NCBI RefSeq assembly: GCF_013364235.1
Contig: NZ_CP054919.1
Location: forward strand, 2,902,328 to 2,966,327
DNA length: 64,000 nt
From: Kitasatospora sp. NA04385
GTDB taxonomy: Bacteria > Actinomycetota > Actinomycetes > Streptomycetales > Streptomycetaceae
Reading direction: 5' to 3'
Shown: in pieces, positions 37,643 through 46,657 of the stretch
Position numbering within the stretch: the stretch's first letter is position 1
How the letters are laid out: each line of letters starts with the position of its first letter
The notes under the pieces: generated by a model
The model's input: only the letters and a program-made list of their open reading frames with translations
What the model was told of the DNA's origin: nothing
Databases searched by the model: none
Position numbers and translations under genes: made by a program

Positions 37643-38167
37643 CTACTTGCCGAAGCCGAAGGAGTCGTTCCCCGCCACCTTGGCGCGCAGCTTGCGGCCC
37701 TTCTCGGTGGCCTGGTTGTTCAGCTCGGCCTGGAACTCGACCATCTTCTCGGCCAGCTCGGCGTCGAAGGCGGCCAGCATCCGGACCGCGAGCAGCCCGG
37801 CGTTGCGCGCGCCCGCGACCGACACGGTGGCCACCGGCACCCCGGCGGGCATCTGGACGATCGACAGCAGGCTGTCCATCCCGTCCAGGTACCGCAGCGG
37901 CACCGGCACGCCGATCACCGGCAGCGGCGTCACCGACGCCAGCATCCCGGGCAGGTGCGCCGCCCCGCCGGCCCCGGCGATGACCGCCTTCAGCCCGCGC
38001 CCGTGCGCCTGCTCGCCGTACCCGACCATCTCGCGCGGCATCCGGTGCGCGGAGACCACGTCGACCTCGTACGGGACCTCGAACTCGTCGAGCGCCTGCG
38101 CGGCGGCCTCCATCACGGGCCAGTCGGAGTCGGAGCCCATCACGATGCCGACAAGGGGGGAGGTCAT
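37643..38167 (-). CDS. purE: N5-carboxyaminoimidazole ribonucleotide mutase
   Basis: Purine biosynthesis: rearranges N5-CAIR to CAIR. The 174-aa product shows [39 protein letters not shown] and [21 protein letters not shown] broken by family residues. ATG at 38167 overlaps the purK stop as ATGA, giving a coupled purK-purE pair. Confidence 0.96.
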   Translation of the reverse strand: MTSPLVGIVMGSDSDWPVMEAAAQALDEFEVPYEVDVVSAHRMPREMVGYGEQAHGRGLKAVIAGAGGAAHLPGMLASVTPLPVIGVPVPLRYLDGMDSLLSIVQMPAGVPVATVSVAGARNAGLLAVRMLAAFDAELAEKMVEFQAELNNQATEKGRKLRAKVAGNDSFGFGK

Positions 38168-39321
38168 TCGGTGATCGTTCCTCGCAGGTAGGCGGCCGCG
38201 TGGCGGGCGCGCTCGCGGACGTCTTCGAGGTCGTCCCCGAAGACGTTGACGTGGCCGACCTTGCGGCCGGGCTTCACGTCCTTTCCGTACATGTGGATCT
38301 TGAGGCCGGGGTCGCGGGCCATGCAGTGCAGGAAGGCGCGGTACATGTCGGGGTAGTCGCCGCCGAGGACGTTGACCATGACGGTCCACTTGGCGCGCGG
38401 GCGGGGGTCGCCGAGCGGGAGGTCGAGGACGGCGCGCAGGTGGTTCTCGAACTGGGAGGTGACGGCGCCGTCCTGGGACCAGTGGCCGGAGTTGTGCGGG
38501 CGCATCGCGAGCTCGTTGACCAGGATGCGGCCGTCGCGGGTCTGGAACAGCTCGACGGCGAGGTGGCCGGTGATGTCGAGCTCGCCGGCGATCCGCAGGG
38601 CGAGCTGCTGGGCCTCGTCGGAGAGGGCCGGGTCGAGGTCGGGCGCGGGGGCGGTGACCTCGGCGCAGACGCCGTTCTCCTGGACGGACTCCACCACCGG
38701 GTAGGCGACGGCCTGGCCGCTGGGCGAACGGACCACGCTGGCGGCCAGCTCGCGCAGGAAGTCGACCTTCTCCTCGGCGAGGACGGGGACGCCGGCCAGG
38801 AAGGGGGCGGCGGCCTCGGTCTCGTCCTTCACCACCCAGACGCCCTTGCCGTCGTAGCCGCCGCGGACGGTCTTCAGCACGACGGGGTAGCCCTCGCCCT
38901 CCTCGGCGAAGGCGGTGACGTCGGCCGGGTCGGCGACCAGGCGGTGCCGGGGGCAGGGGACGCCGATGGAGTCGAGCCGGGCCCGCATGACGCCCTTGTC
39001 CTGGGCGTTGACCAGCGCGTCCGGCCCGGGGCGGACGGCGACGCCCTCGGCCTGCAGGGCGCGCAGGTGCTCGGTGGGGACGTGCTCGTGGTCGAAGGTG
39101 ATCACGTCGCAGTCGGCGGCGAAGGCCCGCAGCGTGTCGAGGTCTCGGTAGTCGCCGAGCACGGTGGTGCCGACCACCTGCGCGGCCGACTCCTGGGGGG
39201 TGTCGGCGAGGAGTTTGAAGCGGATGCCCAGCGGGATGCCCGCCTGGTGCATCATGCGGGCGAGCTGCCCGCCGCCGATGACTCCGACCACTGGAAAGTT
39301 CGCATTGCCCGCTACAGTCAC
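38164..39321 (-). CDS. purK: N5-carboxyaminoimidazole ribonucleotide synthase
   Basis: ATP-grasp enzyme that carboxylates AIR to N5-CAIR with bicarbonate. The 385-aa product has [16 protein letters not shown], the ATP-grasp segment [18 protein letters not shown] and [23 protein letters not shown] at 39321 is placed 7 nt after TATCCT (39329-39334), so the operon may be leaderless; a GGAG is too close (3 nt) to be a normal ribosome site. Forms an operon with purE. Confidence 0.95.
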   Translation of the reverse strand: MTVAGNANFPVVGVIGGGQLARMMHQAGIPLGIRFKLLADTPQESAAQVVGTTVLGDYRDLDTLRAFAADCDVITFDHEHVPTEHLRALQAEGVAVRPGPDALVNAQDKGVMRARLDSIGVPCPRHRLVADPADVTAFAEEGEGYPVVLKTVRGGYDGKGVWVVKDETEAAAPFLAGVPVLAEEKVDFLRELAASVVRSPSGQAVAYPVVESVQENGVCAEVTAPAPDLDPALSDEAQQLALRIAGELDITGHLAVELFQTRDGRILVNELAMRPHNSGHWSQDGAVTSQFENHLRAVLDLPLGDPRPRAKWTVMVNVLGGDYPDMYRAFLHCMARDPGLKIHMYGKDVKPGRKVGHVNVFGDDLEDVRERARHAAAYLRGTITE

Positions 39322-39492
39322 GCGCTCCAGGATATCCGGGCCGGTGGGGACCCTCGCACCGGCGTGCGCGGGGGTCGCGCGCGCCCGGATCGCGGCCGGA
39401 GCACTCGCGGAGTGCGGGTAGCCTGGTGGGCCGGATCGCACGACACCTACTTATCCGACCATGTGAAGTAGACGTAGACGGAGACAGCCCGG

Positions 39493-40017
39493 ATGACGAG
39501 CACCATCGAGACGCGCCCCTCCCTGGTCCAGCGGTTGCGGGGGCTGTCCGCGGAAGCGGTGGGGTTCGCCGTCATCGGCGGCGTCGGCTTCTTCGTGAAC
39601 CTGATCGTCTTCAACGTCTGCCTGCGGGCCGACGGCCTGATCAACTCGGCCGCGGGCGTGATCTCCGGCGCGGTGGCGATCGGCACCAACTACCTGGGCT
39701 ACCGGTTCTGGCTCTACAAGGACCGCGACGCCGCCTCCCGCAAGCGGGAGATCACGCTGTTCCTGCTGTTCAGCGGCATCGGCCTGCTGATCGAGAACGG
39801 CATCCTGGCCTTCTCGGTGCACGTGCTCGGCTACCACTCGCACTTCAGCCAGACCATCGCCAAGAACGTGGTCGGCCTGGTGGCGGGCACCGCCTTCCGC
39901 TTCGTCTCCTACCGCACCTGGGTGTTCAAGGCGATGCCGGAGCTGGAGGACCCCGAGGTGGTGCAGGAGGCGGAGCTGCTGCTGGCCGCCGAGGAGCGCC
40001 CCGCGCTGGCGACCTGA
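39493..40017 (+). CDS. GtrA family membrane protein
   Basis: 174 aa with four membrane segments ([74 protein letters not shown]). GtrA proteins are thought to help move lipid-linked sugars across the membrane. The conserved NFxxxRxWVF-type end reads YRTWVFKA. Divergent from purK, beside a two-component system on the other strand. Confidence 0.9.
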   Translation: MTSTIETRPSLVQRLRGLSAEAVGFAVIGGVGFFVNLIVFNVCLRADGLINSAAGVISGAVAIGTNYLGYRFWLYKDRDAASRKREITLFLLFSGIGLLIENGILAFSVHVLGYHSHFSQTIAKNVVGLVAGTAFRFVSYRTWVFKAMPELEDPEVVQEAELLLAAEERPALAT

Positions 40018-40036
40018 GCCGCCCGCGCCCGGGGGT

Positions 40037-41278
40037 TCAGTCGTCCCCGCGGGCGAGGAAGAGCGCGAACACCGGCGGTCGCAGCGACAGCAGTTCGAGG
40101 CGGCCGCCGTCGGCTTCGGCCAGGTCGCGGGCGACGGCCAGCCCGATGCCGGTGGAGTTGCGGCCGCTGACCGCCCGTTCGAAGACCCGGTTGCCCAGTT
40201 CCCGGGGGACGCCCGGGCCCTCGTCCTGGACCTCGGCGACCACCGAGCTGCCGGAGCGGCGCACCCGCAGCGTGATGGTGCCGGCGCCGTGCATCAGCGA
40301 GTTCTCGATCAGGGTGGCCAGCACCTGGGAGACGGTGCCCGGGGTGCCGATCACCCGGGCCTCGCGCAGGCCCTCGATGACCAGCCGCCGCCCGCCGTCG
40401 CGCAGGGTCGGGGCCCACTCCTCGACCTGCTGCTTGACCACCTCGTCGAGCCCGAAGGTCACCGCGGTGGGGCTGTTGGGGTCGCGCTGGTTGGTGAGCA
40501 GCCGCTGCACCACGTCGGTGAGCCGCTCGACCTGCTGGAGGCCGATGGTGGCCTCCTCGCGGACGGTCTCCGGGTCCTCGGCGAGCGCGGTGATCTCCTC
40601 CAGCCGCATGGAGAGCGCGGTGAGGGGGGTGCGCAGCTGGTGCGAGGCGTCGGCGGCGAGTCGGCGCTCGGCGGTGAGCATCCGGGCGATCCGCTCGGCG
40701 CTGGTGTCCAGCACCTCGGCGATCCGGTCGAGTTCGGGGACGCCGTAGCGGCGGCCCTGCGGGCGGGGGTCGCCGGAGCCGAGGCGCTCGGCGGTCTCGG
40801 CGAGGTCGGTGAGCGGCCGGGCCAGCCGCTTGGCCTGCCAGACGGCGAGCGCCACGGCGGCCTGGACGGCCAGCAGCGCGACCACGCCGAGCAGCAGCAG
40901 CATGTTGCCGATCTCGTGGTCGAGCGCGGTGCGGGACTGCGCGGCGGTGACGGTCTCGCCGCTGGCGCCGGTCTCGGTGGCGGTCAGCGCGTCGCCCTCG
41001 ACGGGGTGGCCGAGGGCGATCTGCTGCTGCCCGGGGATGTCCACCGTGACGTGGTAGTCGTCGCCGGTGACGACGGCGGCGAACTTCTCGCCGCTGACCG
41101 GCTCGCCCGCGGCGAGCCGGCTCTCCACCAGGCCGAGCACCCGGACCGCCACCGCGTCGACCCGGTCGTTGGCGGCGTTGACGATCGTCTGCTTCTCGAT
41201 CAGGGCCAGCGGCACGCAGAACACCGCGACCACCACCAGGACGACGCCCAGCAGCGAGTTGATCATCCTGCGCTTCAC
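40037..41278 (-). CDS. Sensor histidine kinase
   Basis: 413 aa. Two membrane segments (about 8-28 and 123-148) around an extracytoplasmic sensor loop, HAMP region, dimerisation domain with the phosphorylated His in LAADASHQLRTPLTAL, and an HATPase domain (LIENSLMHGAGTITL, VQDEGPGVPREL, STGIGLAVARDLAEADGG). Partner of the response regulator encoded 48 bp upstream. Signal unknown. Confidence 0.95.
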   Translation of the reverse strand: MKRRMINSLLGVVLVVVAVFCVPLALIEKQTIVNAANDRVDAVAVRVLGLVESRLAAGEPVSGEKFAAVVTGDDYHVTVDIPGQQQIALGHPVEGDALTATETGASGETVTAAQSRTALDHEIGNMLLLLGVVALLAVQAAVALAVWQAKRLARPLTDLAETAERLGSGDPRPQGRRYGVPELDRIAEVLDTSAERIARMLTAERRLAADASHQLRTPLTALSMRLEEITALAEDPETVREEATIGLQQVERLTDVVQRLLTNQRDPNSPTAVTFGLDEVVKQQVEEWAPTLRDGGRRLVIEGLREARVIGTPGTVSQVLATLIENSLMHGAGTITLRVRRSGSSVVAEVQDEGPGVPRELGNRVFERAVSGRNSTGIGLAVARDLAEADGGRLELLSLRPPVFALFLARGDD

Positions 41279-41300
41279 GCCGGGCGGTCCTCCGGTTGGC

Positions 41301-41336
41301 GGTTCTTCCGGTCGGTTCTTCGCGGGTCAGTTCTTC
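41301..41336. repeat. Three GTTCTTC-type repeats around a stop codon
   Basis: GGTTCTTC at 41301-41308 and 41314-41321 and AGTTCTTC at 41329-41336. The last is the end of the response regulator gene (Lys-Asn-stop, TCA at 41327-41329); the others look like degenerate copies of that end in the short gap to the kinase gene. Confidence 0.65.
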
Positions 41337-42001
41337 TCGAAGCGGAAGCCCACGCCGCGCACGGTGGCGATGTAGCGCGGGTTCGCGGCGTCGTCGCCGA
41401 GCTTCTTGCGCAGCCAGGAGATGTGCATGTCCAGGGTCTTGGTGGAGGTCCACCAGGTGGTGTCCCAGACCTGGCGCATGATCTCCTCCCGGGTGACCAC
41501 CCGCCCGGCGTCCCGCACCAGGACCCGCAGCAGCTCGAACTCCTTGGCGGAGAGGGTGAGTTCCTCCTCGCCGAGCCAGGCCCGGTGCGACTCGATGTCG
41601 ATCTTCACGCCGTGCGCGCCGGTGGTCAGCTGGTCGACGTTGCCGCGCCGGAGCAGGGCCCGGACCCGGGCCAGCAGTTCGGCCAGCCGGAACGGCTTGG
41701 TGACGTAGTCGTCGGCGCCGGCGTCCAGGCCGACCACGGTGTCCACCTCGTCGGCGCGGGCGGTGAGCACCAGGACGGGGAAGCTCTTGCCGTCGGCGCG
41801 CAGCCGCCGGCACACCTCCAGGCCGTCCATCTCGGGGAGCCCGAGGTCGAGCACGATCAGGTCGACGTCCTCGCTGAGGCCGGCGCCCAGGGCGGCCGGC
41901 CCGTCCTCGCGGACGAGCACCTCGTAGCCCTCGCGGCGCAGGGCGCGGGCCAGCGGTTCGGAGATTGCCGGGTCGTCCTCGGCCAGCAGCACACAGGTCA
42001 T
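41327..42001 (-). CDS. OmpR-family response regulator
   Basis: 224 aa. Receiver domain with acidic pair EDD near residue 9, phospho-acceptor Asp in LIVLDLGLPEMDG and the KPF switch (YVTKPFRLAELLAR); winged-helix DNA-binding domain (about 128-222; LSAKEFELLRVLVRDAGRVV, RYIATVRGVGFRFE). TACCAT (42009-42014, minus strand) is 7 nt before the ATG, so leaderless expression is likely. Operon with the downstream kinase. Confidence 0.96.
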   Translation of the reverse strand: MTCVLLAEDDPAISEPLARALRREGYEVLVREDGPAALGAGLSEDVDLIVLDLGLPEMDGLEVCRRLRADGKSFPVLVLTARADEVDTVVGLDAGADDYVTKPFRLAELLARVRALLRRGNVDQLTTGAHGVKIDIESHRAWLGEEELTLSAKEFELLRVLVRDAGRVVTREEIMRQVWDTTWWTSTKTLDMHISWLRKKLGDDAANPRYIATVRGVGFRFEKN

Positions 42002-42317
42002 AGGGGCGATGGTAGACCGCGCGGGGGCCGCCGATCAGAGGGTCTCGGGCAGTCCGGGCCCGCCCGGGCCGGGCGCTGTGAACACTGTCACAACCGGTGA
42101 TCACCGCCGTTCCGCGGACCCCTTCGGCGACAACTGCGCTTTAACGGACATTCTTCGCATGACCCTTAGGATCGCAGGCATTCTTTCGGTGCAGGCATGA
42201 AAATGCACGGCACACGGCCGCCAAGCTTTACCTTCTGCATACCATTCACGCTCCGCAGTCACCCGAACTCGCGACTTACCGTGGTGGGGAACCCGAGAAA
42301 ACAGGCAAGGAATCAGC
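42002..42317. promoter_or_regulatory. Divergent regulatory region, AT-richer than its surroundings
   Basis: No gene seen. On the minus strand TACCAT (42009-42014) serves the response regulator. On the plus strand TAGGAT (42167-42172) and TACCAT (42240-42245) are candidate -10 elements for the peptide transporter, leaving a leader of 70-140 nt. GTGCA ... TGCAC (around 42189-42209) is a small dyad. The stretch 42110-42260 is clearly AT-richer than flanking DNA, as expected for a regulated promoter. Confidence 0.45.
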
Positions 42318-43826
42318 ATGGCTTCGACCACCCTGGAGACCGAGGTACGGCCCTCTCCCCCCTCGGGGCGGACCTTCCTCGGCCACCCCCGCGGCCTGGC
42401 CACCCTCTTCATGACCGAGACCTGGGAGCGCTTCAGCTTCTACGGCATGCGCGCGCTGCTGGTGGTCTACATGTCCACCGAGGCGGCCAAGGGCGGCCTG
42501 GGGGTGCCGGTGGCCACCGCCGCCGCCGTCTACTCGGTCTACAACGCCATGGTCTACCTGCTCGCGCTGCCCGGCGGCTGGATCGCCGACCGGCTGCTCG
42601 GCGCCCGGCGCACCGTCGCCCTCGGCGGGCTGATCATCATGGTCGGGCACTTCATGCTCGCCGTGCCCAGCAAGGTGTTCTTCTTCGCGGGCCTGGTCCC
42701 GATCGCGATCGGCTCCGGCCTGCTCAAGGCCAACATCTCCACGATGGTCGGCCAGCTCTACGCCAAGGACGACGACTCGCGCCGCGACGGCGGCTTCACC
42801 GTCTTCTACATGGGCATCAACCTCGGCGCCTTCCTGGCGCCGCTGGTGATCGGCACCGTCGGCCAGAAGGTGAACTGGCACCTGGGCTTCGCGCTGGCGG
42901 GCGTCGGCATGGCGCTCGGCCTGGTCCAGTACCTGCTGGGCACCCGGCACCTGAGCCCGGAGTCGAACGTCGTCGCCGCGCCGCTGAGCCGGGCCGAGGG
43001 CCGTGCGGTGCTGCGCAAGGCCGGGCTCTGGCTGGCCGCCGCCGCGGTGTTCTACGGCGTGGTCGTCGGCACCGGGCACTTCACCGTCTCCTGGGCGATC
43101 TGGCCGCTCTCGCTGGCCGGCATCGCGGTGCCCGCCCTGGTGTTCGCCCGGATCCGCCGCGACTCCGCGCTGACCGGCGAGGAGCGCTCCCGGATGGGCG
43201 GCTACCTGTGGTTCTTCCTGGCCGCCGCGGTGTTCTGGATGATCTACGACCAGTCCGGCTCGACCCTGAGCGTGTTCGCCGACCGGAACACCGCCGGGAG
43301 CCTGTTCGGCCTCTCCTTCCCGTCCAGCTGGTTCCAGTCGCTGAACCCGCTGTACATCATGGCGCTGGCCCCGGTCTTCGCCTGGCTGTGGAACGCCCTG
43401 GCCCGGCGCGGGCGCAACCCCTCCACCACCGCGAAGTTCTCCTTCGGCCTGCTGATGATCGGCGCGTCCTTCCTGGTGATGATGCTGGCGATGGCCGCGG
43501 CCTCCGGCGGCGTCAAGGTCTCCCCGCTCTGGCTGGCCGTGGTCTACCTGGTCCAGACCGTCGGCGAGCTGACCCTCTCCCCGGTCGGCCTGTCCGTCAC
43601 CACCAAGCTGGCGCCCGCCAAGTACGCCAGCCAGATGATGGGCGTCTGGTTCCTCGCCGTCACGGCGGGCGACTGCGTGGCCGCCGTCGCCCAGCTGCTG
43701 CTGGGCGACGACGTGGTCGGCTCGACCTGGTACTTCGCCGTCCAGGGCCTGCTGGCGATCGCGGCGGGCGCCGGCCTGTTCGCCGCCCGCGGCCGGATCG
43801 GGAGGCTGCTGGGCGACGGGCGCTGA
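42318..43826 (+). CDS. Proton-coupled oligopeptide transporter (POT/PTR2)
   Basis: Imports di- and tripeptides with protons. The 502-aa product has about 14 membrane segments, the family signature ETWERFSFYGMRALLVVYM containing ExxERF, the FYMGINLGAFLAPL motif and NPLYIMALAPVFAWLW. Ribosome site AAGGA before the ATG at 42318. Convergent with hutI; its stop lies in a perfect 24-bp tandem repeat. Confidence 0.95.
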   Translation: MASTTLETEVRPSPPSGRTFLGHPRGLATLFMTETWERFSFYGMRALLVVYMSTEAAKGGLGVPVATAAAVYSVYNAMVYLLALPGGWIADRLLGARRTVALGGLIIMVGHFMLAVPSKVFFFAGLVPIAIGSGLLKANISTMVGQLYAKDDDSRRDGGFTVFYMGINLGAFLAPLVIGTVGQKVNWHLGFALAGVGMALGLVQYLLGTRHLSPESNVVAAPLSRAEGRAVLRKAGLWLAAAAVFYGVVVGTGHFTVSWAIWPLSLAGIAVPALVFARIRRDSALTGEERSRMGGYLWFFLAAAVFWMIYDQSGSTLSVFADRNTAGSLFGLSFPSSWFQSLNPLYIMALAPVFAWLWNALARRGRNPSTTAKFSFGLLMIGASFLVMMLAMAAASGGVKVSPLWLAVVYLVQTVGELTLSPVGLSVTTKLAPAKYASQMMGVWFLAVTAGDCVAAVAQLLLGDDVVGSTWYFAVQGLLAIAAGAGLFAARGRIGRLLGDGR

Positions 43827-43864
43827 CGCCGCGCCTCACACGGGCGCTGACGCCGCGCCTCACA
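43817..43864. repeat. Perfect 24-bp tandem duplication holding two convergent stop codons
   Basis: The 24-bp unit 43817-43840 is repeated exactly at 43841-43864. The first copy contains the TGA of the peptide transporter (43824-43826); the second contains the TCA (stop) of hutI (43860-43862). Without the duplication the two stops would lie 12 bp apart. Confidence 0.9.
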
Positions 43865-45026
43865 CCTCCCGGACCCCGCCCCGCCACACCGCGGCGGTCA
43901 GCGGGACGCCCGGGCGGTAGGCCAGGTGGACGTGCGAGGGCGCGTCCAGCAGCTGGAGGTCCGCCCGGGCGCCCGGGGCGATCCGGCCCACGTCGGTGCG
44001 GCGCAGCGCGAGCGCGCCGCCCGCGGTGGCGGCGTGCACCGCCTCGTCGGGGGTCATGCCCATCTCGCGGACCGCGACGGCCACGCAGAACGGCATCGAG
44101 CTGGTGAAGCTGGAGCCGGGGTTGCAGTCGGTGGACAGCGCGACGGCGGCGCCCGCGTCCAGCAGCCGCCGGGCGTCCGGGTAGGGCGCGCGGGTGGAGA
44201 ACTCGGCGCCCGGCAGCAGCGTCGCCACCGTGTCGCTCCCGGCCAGCGCGGCGACGTCCGCGTCGGTCAGGTGGGTGCAGTGGTCGGCGGACGCGGCGCC
44301 CAGCTCCACCGCGAGCTGCACGCCGGGGCCGTGGCCCAGCTGGTTGGCGTGCACCCGGGGCCGCAGGCCCCGCGCGACGCCGGCGGTCAGCACCGCCCGG
44401 GCCTGGTCGCCGTCGAAGGCGCCGCGCTCGCAGAACACGTCCACCCAGCGGGCGTACGGCGCGCACGCGGTCAGCATCTCGCCGGTGACCAGCTCCACGT
44501 ACCCGGCCGGGTCGTCGGCGTACTCGGGGGCGACCACGTGCGCCCCGAGGTAGGTGGTCTCCCGGGTGTGCCCGGCGGCGATCCGCAGCGAGCGGGCCTC
44601 GTCGGCGGTGCTCAGGCCGTACCCGGACTTCACCTCGACGGTGGTGGTGCCCTGGGCCAGCATCTCCGCCAGGTAGCGGGTCAGGTTGGCGTTCAGCTCG
44701 GCGTCGGACGCCGCCCTGGTCGCGGCGACGGTGGTGCGGATGCCGCCCGCGCCGTACGCCCGGCCCGACATCCGGGCGTGGAACTCGGCGGTGCGGTCGC
44801 CGGCGAACACCAGGTGCGAGTGGCTGTCCACGAAGCCGGGCAGCAGGGCCCGCCCGGCGGCGTCCACGGCCCGGTCGGCGGCGGGCGCGGCCGCGGCCGG
44901 CCCCACCCAGGCGACGGTGTCGCCCTCGACCACCACGGCGGCGTCGGCCAGCAGGCCGAGCGGGCCCGCGCCGAGGGCGGGGTCGTTGGTGACCAGCGAC
45001 CCGATGTTGCTGATGAGCAGGCTCAT
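43860..45026 (-). CDS. hutI: Imidazolonepropionase
   Basis: Third step of histidine degradation: opens 4-imidazolone-5-propanoate to N-formimino-L-glutamate. The 388-aa amidohydrolase has the metal motif [25 protein letters not shown], and [16 protein letters not shown]. Lies behind hutF in the same direction; the 135-bp gap (45027-45161) holds GC-rich GAGCCGGGCGGG-type repeats and no gene. Confidence 0.95.
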   Translation of the reverse strand: MSLLISNIGSLVTNDPALGAGPLGLLADAAVVVEGDTVAWVGPAAAAPAADRAVDAAGRALLPGFVDSHSHLVFAGDRTAEFHARMSGRAYGAGGIRTTVAATRAASDAELNANLTRYLAEMLAQGTTTVEVKSGYGLSTADEARSLRIAAGHTRETTYLGAHVVAPEYADDPAGYVELVTGEMLTACAPYARWVDVFCERGAFDGDQARAVLTAGVARGLRPRVHANQLGHGPGVQLAVELGAASADHCTHLTDADVAALAGSDTVATLLPGAEFSTRAPYPDARRLLDAGAAVALSTDCNPGSSFTSSMPFCVAVAVREMGMTPDEAVHAATAGGALALRRTDVGRIAPGARADLQLLDAPSHVHLAYRPGVPLTAAVWRGGVREV

Positions 45027-45136
45027 GAGGGGTGGTGTCCTTGATCGGTCGTGCCCCCGCCCGGGGAGCCGGGCGGGGGCGCGGGAGCCGGGCGGGAGCC
45101 GGGCGGGAGGGAGCGGGACCGGTTCGGGCGGCCGAG

Positions 45137-45169
45137 CCGTCGGCGGACCGTCGGCGGGCCGTCAGCGCA
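45137..45169. repeat. Three 11-bp tandem repeats ending at the hutF stop
   Basis: CCGTCGGCGGA, CCGTCGGCGGG and CCGTCAGCGCA in a row. The third includes the hutF stop (TCA at 45162-45164). Confidence 0.75.
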
Positions 45170-46514
45170 GGGCGGCGACGGCCGCGGCGAGGGCGCGCCC
45201 GGTCTCCGGGACGAGCCGGTGCGTGCCGTCCGCGACCACGTGCCGGCCGCCGACCACCAGGTGGCGCACGTCGGCGGCGCCCGCCGCGAAGACCGCGGTC
45301 TCGGCGCCGAGCGCGGGCGGCGGCCCGGCGGTGCGGACGGAATCGAGGGCGATGACGCAGAAGTCGGCGAGCGCGCCAGCCTCCAGCCGTCCGGCCTCCG
45401 GCCAGCCGAGCGAGGCGTGGCCGTCGGCGGTGCCCGCCCGGAGCAGGGCGTTGGCCGTCCAGTGGCCGCGGGTGCGGGTGCGCAGGCGTTCGTCGAGTTC
45501 CAGGGCGCGGGCCTCCTCGAACGGGTCGATGACGGCGTGGCTGTCGGAGCCCAGGCTGATCGGGCAGCCCGCCGAGGCGAGCCGGCGGGCCGGGCCGATG
45601 CCGTCGGCGAGGTCCCGTTCGGTGGTGGGGCACATGCAGACCGTGGTGGCGGAGCCGGCGAGCAGCCGGACGTCCTCGTCGGTGAGGTGGGTGGCGTGCA
45701 CGGCGGAGGTGCGCGGGCCGAGGACGCCGTGGTCGGCGAGCAGCCGGGTCGGGGTGACGCCGTGCGCGGCCAGGCAGGCGTCGTTCTCGGCGGTCTGCTC
45801 GGAGAGGTGGACGTGCAGCGGTGCCCGGCGCGTCGCGGCCCAGTGCGCGACGGTGCCCAACTGCCCGGCGGGGACGGCCCGGACGCTGTGCACGGCGGCG
45901 CCGATCCGGGCGTGCTCGGCGCTCGGCAGGGCGGCCGCCCGCTCGGCCCAGGCGTCCGCGTCGCCGTCCGAGAAGCGCAGTTGGGGCTCGGTCGGTGCGG
46001 CGCCGAACCCGGCGGACAGGTAGCAGGTGTCGAGCAGGGTGATCCGGATGCCGGCCCGGGCGGCGGCCTCGACCAGCGCCTCGCCCATCGCGTTCGGGTT
46101 CGCGTACCGGGCGCCGCCGGGCGCGTGGTGCAGGTAGTGGAACTCGCCGACGGCGGTGATCCCGGCGAGCGCCATCTCGGCGTACACCGCGGTGGCGAGC
46201 GCCAGGTAGCTGTCGGGGTCGAGCGCGGCGGCGACCCGGTACATGGTCTCCCGCCAGGTCCAGAACGTCCCGGAGCCGACCTGGACGGTGGAGCGCAGCG
46301 CCCGGTGGAAGGCGTGCGAGTGCGCGTTGGCGTGCCCGGGCAGCGCGAGCCCGGCCAGCCGGACCGCCCCGGCGGGGCAGGGCCCGCTGTCGGGCACGAG
46401 CGCGGCGATCCGGCCGCCGGTGCCGACGGTGATCAGCACCTCGGACCGGACGGCCGGCCCGTCCGGCTGCGGCAGCCAGGCGTGCTCGGCCCAGTACGTC
46501 ACGGCTGACGGCAT
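45162..46514 (-). CDS. hutF: Formimidoylglutamate deiminase
   Basis: Deiminates N-formimino-L-glutamate to N-formyl-L-glutamate and ammonia. The 450-aa amidohydrolase has GHANAHSHAFHRALRS (metal His), TAVGEFHYLHHAPGG, VHLSEQTAEND and SLGSDSHAVIDPFEE. ATG at 46514 has GGAGGAG upstream. The region around this start looks like a diverged copy of the 3' end of the M20 amidohydrolase gene. Confidence 0.93.
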   Translation of the reverse strand: MPSAVTYWAEHAWLPQPDGPAVRSEVLITVGTGGRIAALVPDSGPCPAGAVRLAGLALPGHANAHSHAFHRALRSTVQVGSGTFWTWRETMYRVAAALDPDSYLALATAVYAEMALAGITAVGEFHYLHHAPGGARYANPNAMGEALVEAAARAGIRITLLDTCYLSAGFGAAPTEPQLRFSDGDADAWAERAAALPSAEHARIGAAVHSVRAVPAGQLGTVAHWAATRRAPLHVHLSEQTAENDACLAAHGVTPTRLLADHGVLGPRTSAVHATHLTDEDVRLLAGSATTVCMCPTTERDLADGIGPARRLASAGCPISLGSDSHAVIDPFEEARALELDERLRTRTRGHWTANALLRAGTADGHASLGWPEAGRLEAGALADFCVIALDSVRTAGPPPALGAETAVFAAGAADVRHLVVGGRHVVADGTHRLVPETGRALAAAVAALR

Positions 46515-46615
46515 GCGGGCTCCTCCAGTGCGTGGGCCGGGGCGGTGGCGCCCGCGCGTCCGGCATGTCCGGCGTGTCCGGCGTGCCCGGCCCGGTGGAT
46601 CACGACGGCCGGCAT
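46499..46615 (-). CDS. Small His-rich ORF bridging the amidohydrolase gene and hutF (candidate)
   Basis: A 38-residue ORF with a strong ribosome site GGAGGAG 5 nt before ATG 46615. The peptide begins PAVVIHR and contains HRAGHAGHAGHAGRAG, so histidines recur every third residue. It overlaps the end of the upstream gene and the start of hutF by 16 nt each. It may arise simply from duplication of the hutF start region, but it could couple translation across the gap, and the His codons sit in a histidine-degradation operon. Function inferred only. Confidence 0.35.
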   Translation of the reverse strand: MPAVVIHRAGHAGHAGHAGRAGATAPAHALEEPACRQP

Positions 46616-46657
46616 GCGAGCTCCTCCAGGACGCGGGCCAGGGCGGCGACGCCCGCG
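46510..46657. repeat. 47-bp direct repeat, 101-bp period, plus 9-bp tandem units
   Basis: 46510-46556 and 46611-46657 match at 40 of 47 positions by my count. The right copy is the 3' coding end of the amidohydrolase; the left copy holds the hutF ribosome site and start. Between them TCCGGCRTG occurs three times in tandem (46559-46585). Confidence 0.8.

Noticed and set aside
45027..45161. Possible small gene between hutI and hutF
   Set aside because: The sequence is G-rich repeats with no start plus ribosome site and no coding character.
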